NCBI GenBank assembly: GCA_006384855.1
Contig: VCJN01003569.1
Span: 1-64,000, forward strand
Direction of reading: 5' to 3'
Source: Tetraselmis striata
Taxonomy: Eukaryota > Chlorophyta > Chlorodendrophyceae > Chlorodendrales > Chlorodendraceae
Length of the DNA stretch: 64,000 nucleotides
The notes under the pieces are model-generated. The model was not told the DNA's origin, ran no database searches, and saw nothing but the letters and a program-made list of their open reading frames with translations. Position numbers and translations under genes: made by a program. The stretch's first letter is position 1, and the number at the start of each line of letters is the position of its first letter. Below are positions 12,050 to 21,737 of this stretch, one piece after another.

Positions 12050-13065
12050 AAGTTCGGTCTACAACAATGGGTCGAAATAATTCTATCGATAGTGGGATGA
12101 AATAGTCCCGTCAATAGACACGAAAACGACATGTCAAACGACGGGGCAAACTAGTTCCATCACTATGTTTATCACTAGCGGTCCCGTCACGAGCGGCACG
12201 AAATAAGTCCGTAACATGCAAGACGAAAAGTTATATCATCAACGACCAAAACTGAATATATCAGCGGGACGACAGTTCGGGAATCAGCGAGACGAAAAAG
12301 GTCCGTCATCATGGCGACGAAATCGGTCTTTCATTTGCGGGACATAATCGGTATGTCATCAGCGGGACGAAATCGTTCTGTCATCAGCGGGACGATATCG
12401 TTCTTCAACAACGCGACAAATCTGTCTGTCATCAGTGGGACAAAATAGTTGTTAACATGGGAACGGAATTAATCTGTAATTAGCGGGGCGAACTCGTACT
12501 GTCACAAGCGGGACGAAATCCGTTCGTCATCAGTGGGACCAAACCGTTATGTCATCAGCGGGAGGAATTCGTTCTGTAATCAGCGGGACGAGAAACGTTA
12601 TGTCATCAGTGAAACGAAATCGCTTTGTCATCAACGGGACGAAATATGTGTCATCAACGGGACAAAATCGGCATGTCATCAGCGGGACGAAATACGTATG
12701 TCATCAGTGGAACGAAACGGTATGTCATCAATGGGACGAAACGATATGTTATCAGCGAGGCGAAGCGTTCTGTCATCAGCGGGACGAAATAGATCTTTCA
12801 TCAGTGGGACGAAACGGTATGTATGTCTTCAGCGGGACGAAACGGTATTTTCAACGGGACGAAATTCTTTTGTCATCAGCGGGACGAAAAACATTCTGTC
12901 ATCAGCAGGACGAAATGGTATGTCATCAGTGGGACAAAAAACGTTTTGTCATCAGCGGGACGAAATAGGTATGTCATTAGTGGGACGAAACGGTCTGTCA
13001 TCAGCGGGACAAAATCGGTATGTCATCAACGGGACGAAAATTGTTCCGTCATCAACTGGACAATA
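12050..13065 (+). repeat. Minisatellite, about 25-bp unit, GGGACGAAAT core
   Basis: Around 40 imperfect units with consensus close to TGTCATCAGCGGGACGAAAT plus five variable bases. Units are degenerate at 12050-12300 and most regular at 12360-13050. The length is not a multiple of three and the unit lacks stops, so long frames open in all three forward frames (blocks such as CHQRDEI, VISGTK and SSAGRNG). These are repeat artefacts rather than genes. Single-base changes and small indels vary between units. Confidence 0.95.
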
Positions 13066-13991
13066 TGGACCTTACTTACCACGGAGAATGGCGTTGTAGG
13101 CCTCAGCCCACGACTAGTAATGGTAGCAGACGCAAATCTTGGTCAACCAAGGGAGACATGCGCTTCTTGGAGGTCGTTGTTGCCGTCGTGGAAAGGCAAT
13201 ATCTCGACGTGACCTCGACTGAATGTTTATTGCTAACATGCGCGGTCGTACTTCTGTACTACAGGTGCCGACGCACTATGAGCAACGCGAACATTTGATG
13301 TAGAAATCAGGGTACCGGCATGGCGTTCTTGAATTCGCAACTTATCTGTGATCGTTTCGTCAAAATTTGAGCCAGAAAGGGCACGACACGTTATTATTTA
13401 AAAACATCTCTCCTCAAAATGCGTCGGCACCCGCCGAGTTGCGAGCACCGTAAAATACGAGTACGTGTACTGGTACCAGTACGTACTCGCTACTACCATG
13501 ACGAGTACCGAAAAGTGGTCTATATTGTACAAGGATTTCTACCCGTACTCGAGTGACTTGCAGCGACTCTCTGCTTGCGCGCATGGTACCTTGGGCGGCA
13601 TTCTCTCTGCCGGAGTGCAGACGGCCAAGTTGATGCAATTGCCCGTACTCATTCCGCGCCCTCTTCTGGTGTTGCCTCCACCTCGCAACTGCTGTAGTGG
13701 ATGTTTCCTATTGCCTATTCGGGTGGTTTCATGATCGCCTTTTGCAGCGCTAGCTCATGTAACTATATTACTACCCATACTTGACTCCGCTGCTCTGACA
13801 AGTCGGCGGACAGTCTGGTTACTACAGATATCCCCATACCTAGGTGGCTTGCTGTGTTGATTTTCTAATTCTGGGGAACTGCCCTTTTTGTAATTCACAC
13901 AGATACCTGGGTACCCAGGTCCGGATAGGATAGTACGGGTTGACACGTACTCTCACGTACTCACGTGGATTATTCCTGTCACCACATAAGG
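13066..13991. other. Intergenic with a dispersed repeat
   Basis: No gene recognised. About 13540-13765 is a minus-strand copy of a dispersed repeat also found at 59858-60080 and, shortened, at 49782-49880. The copies share ACCACCCGAATAGGCAA, an AACACCAGAAGA block and an end with the motif GCTAGCTCATGTAA. Confidence 0.6.
13540..13765 (-). repeat. Dispersed repeat, copy 1
   Basis: The reverse complement aligns over about 220 bp with 59858-60080, with scattered substitutions and short indels. The end facing 13765 is GCTAGCTCATGTAA, a motif that recurs near 14567, 26924 and 50037. Confidence 0.75.
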
Positions 13992-15135
13992 ACTAAGCGG
14001 CGCTTCGCGCCGGGGATTTGTGGAGGTGCCCCTACCTCTTGGGTTGAGCGTGGTGCGGGATGCGGGCCGCTTTTAGCCGGCTTGTCGTGTTGATCTTGTA
14101 ATACTGTTGTTTCCGGGTAATAATGCTTTTAGCGTTAGATTTGTTAGTAATTTATTTTTCAGAAGAGACGTATTATTTTGTAAAACAGATTAAATCTGCA
14201 AGCCGCGTAAAAGCGGGCCGCTGACCACTGGTGTGCATTACAAAAAGGCCGGTACCCAACCCACCGCTAAAAGTGGTATTACCCCAAAAAAAAAAAAAAG
14301 CAGCACTACAAGATCAGCAATACGGTACAAGCCGCCTACAGGCGGCCCGCATCCCGCACGAGGCCGCGCAGGTCGGGCCGGTCGTCAGGTCTACGGGGCG
14401 GGCACGGCGCGAATCGCCACGCCCGCCGCCTGTACCGGCACCGGACGCCGGACGCCGTCGTTCGACCGTCGCCCGTCCGTCGACGGACGCCGGGCCCCGG
14501 GTCGGCGGACTGCCCCCGCACCGCGGCGACCCCTTTTTACAGCATCATTTTACAGCATATATGCTGCTAGCTCATGTAAGCATATACTCGGACCACCGTA
14601 TATATCGATATAGTCACTGTATAAATATAGAGGGCGAGTCTCGCTTGCTGATTCAGCAGTAAAAACGCGCTGCGGTGCCGCGTTATTTTGGCGTTTTAGA
14701 CGAATATATGACGTGCCTGGGCTAGAATACACGCGCATCCATTCAGAATCTTACCGTACACGTACCAGTACCGTGAAATCAAACGACCGAAAACCGAACA
14801 TATGACGGTTCATACGCGAAGCGCGTATGTGACAGGACGGACGGAGGACATTCGTGATTTTTGCATTATGTTTCCGGTATAATTCACGATAGATTCGTCT
14901 TAGTCGCAGGATTTTTACGGACTCTGGTAGGAGTGCCTAGAAATCAAACGAGCAAAGATCGAACGTATGACGGTTCATTCACGAAGACGCAGCACACGAG
15001 GACGGAGGACGGACGGAGGACGGACGCCTAAAAATCCGTGATAAAACCGTATTGCAACCGGTATCGATTCTCATGTATTCCAAGTGATTTCGGACGCGGC
15101 TTTCCTTTTCCTCCGCTCAACCCAAGAGGTAGGGG
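13992..15135. mobile_element. Non-autonomous inverted-repeat element, copy 1
   Basis: Perfect 21-bp terminal inverted repeats at 14029-14049 (CCCCTACCTCTTGGGTTGAG plus C) and 15115-15135. The sequence shared with copy 2 also extends about 37 bp outside the left repeat (from ACTAAGCGGCG near 13992) but stops at the right repeat. The interior has a GC-rich core at 14330-14530 with the hairpin GCCGCCTACAGGCGGC and no recognisable transposase. Compared with copy 2 it carries about 226 extra bases, made mainly by a second copy of a block containing GAAATCAAACGA and TATGACGGTTCA. No target-site duplication is obvious. Superfamily not assigned. Confidence 0.8.
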
Positions 15136-15412
15136 AATTATCTACATGAGGGTTGAGGATTATAGCGACTATATGGTCGCCAGTCGCTACTCGCTACATG
15201 GGTACCTGATAGCGACTAAGGATATATACGACTATCGTCATGGGGAGGTGCCATGGGGAGGAACAGGGTACTGGTACCGCCGACCAACCGAACACCGCAC
15301 CGCTCGTACCATTTCGGGGCGGGGCGGGGGGGGGGGGGGGACGAAGGGGGCCCCCCTTCGTTCCATGCTCTCGCCCATGCTCTCGCTCAGCTGTGCGGGC
15401 GGCTGCGTGCAG

Positions 15413-16400
15413 GTGTACGGCGGCTACTACCGCCGCCTGCAGGTGGACATCCAGTCGTCGCTGGCGGAGGCGAACACTCTTATTGCATCGTGAGTAGCAC
15501 TGTCGGGGAATTCAACGACGTAGTCGCTAGTTATAATCCTGCTGATGTGGTACGAGCACAACGTGGTGAGCCAGCGTGGTACCAGATAGTAGCGTGAGAA
15601 TTAGAGCATCACGCAGGAGAGGCTGTATTCATATAAGGCCCGGTACCGACTCTCCCGTGGAACAGGTTGGTGCAGGTTACGGGACAGGTTGCCGTATGTT
15701 CAGCCGCAGGGGCCCTTGCCAGCCGCTCCTAACACAACGCCAGCATACCGTACCACAGTACCGCGAGACCGCGCGGCGCGACTTCTCCGGTGGAAGTACG
15801 ACACGTGCAGCCCTTCACTGCCAGCAGGGCCTACGAAGAACCCCAAAATCTTGGTTTTTCCTGTCCGTCACTGTGCAACGACAGTGGTGCCTCGGCGGGA
15901 TGGACCACGGCCAGACGAGCCCCTCCTGGCACAGCAGCGGGGCGAGTGGGAAGCGACGGAATACCACGGCGATGGCACGGCTTCGGCGCGCGTTGTGCGC
16001 CGCGCCCACCCCAGCGGACGGCGAGGGCATGGACTGGGCCTCGGAGCCGTCCGACATGACCTGTTCCTCCTGGCCGTCCCTCACCCTGGGGGAGTTCCAC
16101 CACAGTGCCCCGCTGGACTTCGGTTTGCACCCAAGCGAGCTGGACGCCATCCAACACAGCGTTGATGCCGCTGGGAAGGGCCGCGGCAAGGGGCCGAGGC
16201 TGTCGAACGTCAAGTCCCTGGGCGCCGCGCTCGACAGGGGGAAGCGCAAGGCGCTGGGGAGCTTCCCAACACTCCCCATGCGGTCCTCATCCTCCTCGAG
16301 CTTAGGGGGGTCCCATGGGAGCTTCGCCGCCGTCTCGCGAAGCTTGGAGTCGGCCAGTTTGGGTATCGCCTTGGAAAGCGTGGGGGAGGACCGGTGCTGA
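15413..16400 (+). CDS. Unrecognised Ser-rich protein, 5' end not found
   Basis: Two exons join in phase: 15413-15489 and 15938-16400 (stop at 16398-16400), giving at least 179 aa. The first encodes VYGGYYRRLQVDIQSSLAEA and ends at a GTGAGT donor; the second begins after a CAGCAG acceptor. The rest is acidic then basic, with SLTLGEFHHSAPLDFGLHPS, SNVKSLGAALDRGKRKALGS and a run of serines (RSSSSSSLGGS). This looks like a soluble, partly disordered regulatory protein, but I do not recognise a family. The 5' exons and start are missing from the model; an inverted-repeat element ends only 278 bp upstream, so part of the promoter or an early intron may derive from it. Low-complexity frames overlapping on the other strand were not preferred because they lack splice support. 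Confidence 0.55.
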
Positions 16401-17808
16401 TTTCACGTACGACAGCGGCACACCACGCCAGCGCAGACTAACGTCCTACGGGTGTCGGCTGCAGCTGGTGGCAGACGTCGCCTGTGCTTTAGTAGCTGCC
16501 GACCGGGCGACCGAATATCACAGCGCAGCATACTCCTACTCGTAAATACCAAGAGAGACGACGTAGTACCGTACCCAGACAGTGCTACTCGCAGCTTCCG
16601 ATACGCCGCTCTCTCTGCTCGCTCTCTGCCTTCAGGGCAAGGAATTTGCGAACTTAGAAGCAAATGTGGAGCCTGTGGAGTTACTGTGCCACTTCCGAAC
16701 TCCTCTCTCAAAGCTTGTGGGGCAGCATGGACAGACCACCCATAGGTCTACACACCGCAAAGGGAGAAGAGACAGTGGCTCCCCTTACTTTAAAAAAAGC
16801 ATCAGTACTAACTGAAGTATTTAAGGCATTTATGGTACATTTAATGACGACCCACGCATTTCAGCTGCGCATCCGTGGACGCTTTGCTTGCCCCCTTGTC
16901 CATACTCACAGCAAGTTGGTACGGGGATTGCCACTAGTGTGGTGCCGCCTTTGTCCAAATGAAGGCCACGTTGCAGCCTCTGTAGATTGGTTCAGCAGCC
17001 GCGGATGGCGGTGTCTTGCTGCTTTACCCACCCCAACTGTCGTTCATGTGCGCGCCTCATGCGGCCATCGTATAACCAGTTGTGACTGGCAGGGCAAGGT
17101 GGGCCAACAATGCATCAGTGGGTGGGATGGAGCGTGTGTCTACAGCAAACAGCACGCCGCAGAGTCTTTCCGTGGCCACATTTGCTGGCTACGTAGTACA
17201 TGACACATTTAGTAATTGCAACCCTGATGTTCCGACACATGATTGGAGTAAAGCGAGCGGCGCTCAATCAATGATGCAACACATGAAGAGAGCAGACAAA
17301 CCATGAAAGGCACTACAGACTGACACTACCACGCTTTAATTGTTTACGCTGACTATAGTTTTTGCCCCCCCCCCCTCCCGCCTCAAAGAGAGAAAAGCTA
17401 TTATTAAACACATACATGCCACAATATACCAGCCAAGGAAAACTGCTCGTGTATACACCAACTCAATGCTGCAACACAACAGCTCGGTTTTTGGGACCTG
17501 CGAACTCAGTGAAATGGTGATGGGCATTCTGTTATTGACATGTAGTAAGATTCGCCAAGGGCGCAGCCCATCCGGAGGCAAGAAGGGGCCGCGGGGGGGG
17601 GGGGGGGGGGGGGGACTCCCGCTTGCAAAGTGGGCAGTCAAGTAAGCTTACAGCCCTGCGCTTGTTTAGCGATGGGGCCGTGCGTGAGCCTGAAGGGGGG
17701 GGGGGGGGCTACGGGAGGGGTGAGTAGCGGGCTGGACTGCAATTATTCAGCTCTAATGGGCGCAGCAGGAGGGGAGGGGGGGGGGGGGTGCAGTTCGGTA
17801 GGCCCTGC
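16401..17808. other. Intergenic, no gene recognised
   Basis: Forward frames of up to 179 codons at 16582-17203 show no domain. G homopolymers lie at about 17597-17614, 17695-17708 and 17774-17789, on the downstream side of the tektin-like gene. Some of this is probably 3' untranslated sequence of the flanking convergent genes. Confidence 0.45.
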
Positions 17809-19701
17809 TCACGCCCCGATGCTCCGCTCCATGGCGTCGTTCTTCATGCGGGCCGCCGCCAGCTCGCGCTCCAGCTCCGACACGCGGCTCATGAGGGAGC
17901 TGGCGCGCGAGCTGGGGCGGGAGCTGCCGCGGGAGCCGGAGGTGCGAGGCCGCGAGGCGGAGGAGTAGGAGGTGCGGAATGACGCGGAGCTTGGCGGGCG
18001 GCTCACGCTCGGGCGGCCGTCCACCAGCAGCGACTCCTCGTCCACCTCGATGCTCGCCGTCTTCTCCGCCACGTTCTTGTCCAGCTTGGCCAGGTTGGCG
18101 CGCAACGCCTGGATGTTGGACACCAGCGTGGGGCGCGAGTTGGACAGGTTCTTGTGCAGCGCGCGCTGCTCCGTCATCGTCCTCCTCATCGTGACCTCCA
18201 CGCTGTCCATCACCTGGCCACCCCGCCGCGCGTCATCAGGGTTTAGACGACGCTTAAACCCTAAACGTAGAACGAATGCGGACGGGTTTTCAAACCCTAA
18301 TACTAACCAAAAACCAAAACCCGATTGTATCAGATAAGGAGGGGCACCTTCTCCTGCTCCGGGCGCATGCTGCGGTACTGGTACTGGCGGCGCACTTTGT
18401 CCATCGAGTCCTCCAGGTCCAGCAGCTGCTCGCACACCGCGCGGTCATGGGTCTCCGCCGTCTCCAGCTCCGTGGCCACGTTGTCGCGCTCCAGCTCGAG
18501 CACGTTCCGCAGGTTGGACGTCTTGCTGATCTTGTCCATCGCGGCCAGCTGGTGGTGCTGGCGATGCTGTGTGGCGCACACGGAACATAACCCGGGAAGG
18601 GGGGGGGGGGGGGGGGGGGGGGGAGTAGGGGAAGCGCGGGATGTTAGCCGGGATGCTACCCGCATGCCTTATCCGGCAGTAGGCAGTATGTGCACTGGTA
18701 CCATTCCTTTGTGCGATAGTTAATAAAGAAATCACCGCGAACAGGAACACCACCGTGCATTAGTAACCACAATTGACACCCCCAGTCCCATAACAGCTGC
18801 AAGCGAGATTCCTAGCTCAATGGATGTTCGGTCATTATTGCTGTTGCCATTTCCCCCCTTTCTGTGAGTGACATCACACAAAGCCGAAACACAAGTCATT
18901 CCTTTGTACCTTTGGAAGAAGTCAGTGCATTGCCCGGTCAGCCCCCCCCCCCTCCCCTCCCCCCCCCCCCCCCCCTTTCACTCCCATCCTCGCCCAGCCC
19001 CCGCGGCCCTCCTCACAGCAGGCATGCGGCACCGGGTGCTCACGCTGCGCTCCTGCAGCACGACCTCCTGGCAGATGTTGTCGATGGCGAGGCGCAGCCT
19101 GGAGGCTTCGCCGGTCAGCGCCAGCGCGTTCTTCACGATGGTCTGGGTGCTGCTCGTCCAGATGGCGGGGTAGATGGTGAGCTGTCCGTGCCGGGGCAGG
19201 GTCGCGCCGTCAAGTTTTTTTGGTGGGGGGGGACACAACTATCAGCAGGCAACGCAGATATCCCCTCAAGCTGCACCATCATCAAGCGTGGAGCCTATCC
19301 GGCGGACCACGCAAAGCCTACAGTAACATTGCTTCGGGTTCCCTATACATCTTCTCCCCCCCCCCCCCCCCCCACCCCCCCAACACGAGAGAAAATATAC
19401 ACTTGGCTAGAAATCTATCAGAACGCACCACGAACACTGCACGGATGACAAGACTTGATGCTTTAGAACAATGTATAATGTTATAACAATTTACAATGTT
19501 AGAATTTATAAAGTTATAATGTTAAAATTTATAATTTACAATGTGAGAACAATTTATAATGTTTTGGACCCGCAAACCCAGTTTTGATGGTACGGAGTCG
19601 CCCGCCATTTATATTCATGCCACATTGACATCGGTGCCTCCCCCACAATCCACATGCCAACCAAACATATTCGGGTGCCGACGCACTTAAGTACATGTCG
19701 G

Positions 19702-19746
<45 letters not shown>

Positions 19747-21737
19747 TGTGCGGCTGTGTCATCCCGTCATTGCTGTGGGAGAGGGGGGTCTGGAGGCCGG
19801 CGCGCACGTTTCTGGGCTTGCCGAGCCCGGTGGAGCCAGACTTGCCAAAGTTGGTGGCCTCGGTCGTCTCATCCAACAGCACGCGCCTGTCCACCTCCAG
19901 CGCGGTCTTCTTGTTGCGCAGGTCGTCCTCCAGCTGGCGCTTGGCCTGCCTCAGGCGCGCCACGTCGGTGTTGATGCCCTTCTGGCAGTGCAGCAGCTGC
20001 GCCAGGTTGTGGCGCAGGATGCCGTCCATGTTGACCAGCTCCGCCTGCACTCCGTCCTCGGTCGCCTCGTTCTTGGGGCGAGTCTTGCGCACCTGCGCGG
20101 TAGACGAAGGAGGTAAAGGGGAGAGGGGGAGGCGGGGGGGGGGGGGGGGTCTTCAGGCACTCGGCGCTGTACACTTCAGAGTGGCCTCTCTTCATGCACC
20201 ATGGCGCGCATGGACAACTTCAGGCGCCGGAAGCACGTGTTTCCGGGTCAAGCCAGTGGCCTCTGTCCACCAACCAGGGTGACGCAAAAATAGTCCCAAG
20301 TTGCGTTATTCAACCACATAAAGCCGCATTCAGTGAAGTCAAAGCGACCCTCAGAATCCATTACGGCACTTTTAGGTTTCAAATATTTATCCCAAGTTCC
20401 ACTTCTACGTGCCAATTCAAGTAAGTTAAGCTTGAAAGCACACCGTTACCTACGTACCACACACACATGTGACCTGGAAACATGCCAATTGAAATCTTAC
20501 ATAAACCCGTAAGATCGGCCACCTGAGTGCGTTCTTCCACCCCGCGCAAGTGCGAAACGGACCTGTAATACCGCCGCTATGTTGTTAAGCGGAACTCTGC
20601 ATACTTCATGGAAGTTCAGACAGCTTAAGCCAAGTCGAAATGGACTTGCGTACAACCCCGCTGCCAACGGGCTTTGCTGAGTGCTCCTGGGGGCGGCAAC
20701 AACAGGCGCAACGCGCGGCGAGAAGGCGGACGCGGGCGGGTGTCGATGACTCACCTCCATGCGTTTGTCGTTGATCTCGATCTTCTGCTCCGTCTGGCGG
20801 ATGTAGGAGGCAATGCGGCGCGTGGGTACAGCCTCCAGCGCGGCCAGCTCGTGGTTCACGCTGCGCAGCGTCTCCTTCAGTAGATCCACCAGCTTCTCTG
20901 TCTCGTGCACCTTGGCCAGCAGCGCCTCGTTGATGGAGGACAGGTTGTGCTTATTCTTGGTGTCAGACAGGTCCTGTGAGGCGGTGGCATCATGAAGGGG
21001 GGCAGACAGGCCTCGCGACTGAGACTCTCATCAGTACAGCAGGGAGAGTCATTATCAAAAGGCTGTGTCATTCAGGCAGACTCCGCTGACCGGGCGCATT
21101 GAGCATTATGGGGCACGGCATGCACACACTGCGGGGGTATACAGCACCTGCGTTGTGCGTGCTGTCATGCGGGCGCAGGAGGACCATTGGCGATGCGTGT
21201 CACAGGTGTCCACCTGCCTCATGGTCTGCACAGCACAAAGAGGGGACAATGCGGTGGGTGTCGGGGCCTTCTACAAGCGCTATGCCAATGGGGCTGTGCA
21301 GCTGACCCGCCCGCATGATGCTATGCCAGGCGCTGGCATAGGGCGGGAATACATGCAGCTCGTAAGAGGACATTTCATGGCAAGCGGCCTAAAAACAGTG
21401 CCAATAGCTGCCGCTGCCAGCTTGATTGGTCCTGCATCACTCCTCTGCTACGTACCCCACGCCAGCAAAAGCCTTACGCATTCCAAACATGCCTTGTGGC
21501 ATTCACATAGTCGATGAGGCGCAGCCTTTCAGTGCATCGACAGGAGGGGGGGGGGGGGGGGGGGGGGGGGCTTACGGATGACTCCCAAGCCACTGGCGAC
21601 GTGAATGTGCGCTTGCCAATATACGCAGCGCGAGCCGTCTGCCTGGCAGCGCTCCATGGCCGGGAGCTGTCGAAAGCGGTGGTCCGGATGAGCCCACCGG
21701 TGCGCCGCTCAGTCGATTGCGGCACGGCGCCCGACAT
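17809..21737 (-). CDS. Tektin-like flagellar coiled-coil protein
   Basis: Probable tektin, the filament-forming protein of ciliary and flagellar doublet microtubules. Six exons on the minus strand: 21737-21576, 20973-20755, 20092-19808, 19181-19044, 18566-18348 and 18213-17809. All are in phase 0 and encode about 475 aa, the usual tektin length. The start ATG at 21737 opens MSGAVPQSTERR. Tektin-like features are long heptad helices, QLEDDLRNKKTALEVDRRVL, the segment IYPAIWTSSTQTIVKNALAL that fits the W...I..A...R..S..LR region, and a second helix pair with NVAEKTASIEVDEESLL. The canonical RPNVELCRD nonapeptide is not seen, so this is a divergent tektin or a close relative. The C-terminus ends in a Ser/Arg-rich linker and a short coiled coil. 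Introns hold G/C homopolymers, a (GT)n run and telomere-type motifs. Confidence 0.75.
18236..18300. repeat. Interstitial telomere-type motifs
   Basis: GGGTTTAG, AAACCCTAAAC and AAACCCTAA occur within about 60 bp in both orientations, in the last intron of the tektin-like gene. Confidence 0.8.
19703..19743. repeat. (GT)n microsatellite
   Basis: About 41 bases of GT repeat inside the intron between exons 3 and 4 of the tektin-like gene. Confidence 0.95.

Larger units (their letters stand above)
10119..13065 (-). mobile_element. Decayed DNA-transposon-like unit (DUF7869 transposase) with terminal array
   Basis: The unit runs from a perfect 20-bp palindrome at 10119-10138 (TTTGTCCCAGCTGGGACAAA) to the end of a tandem array near 13065. 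The central part carries transposase-like coding sequence on the minus strand. The array core GGGACGAAAT matches the GGGACAAAAT of the palindrome, suggesting that the array grew from a terminal or subterminal motif. No target-site duplication was identified, so the limits are inference. Confidence 0.4.

Noticed and set aside
12050-13065. CRISPR-like array
   Set aside because: Units are contiguous and degenerate, with no unique spacers of constant length, and the host is eukaryotic.
12533-13212. Long overlapping open frames with blocks such as CHQRDEI and VISGTK
   Set aside because: They are the three forward frames of the 25-bp tandem array; the unit lacks stops and the period is not a multiple of three.
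14231-14662. Conserved open frame shared with 27101-27523
   Set aside because: It lies inside the two near-identical element copies, so conservation reflects copy age, and there is no domain or codon pattern.
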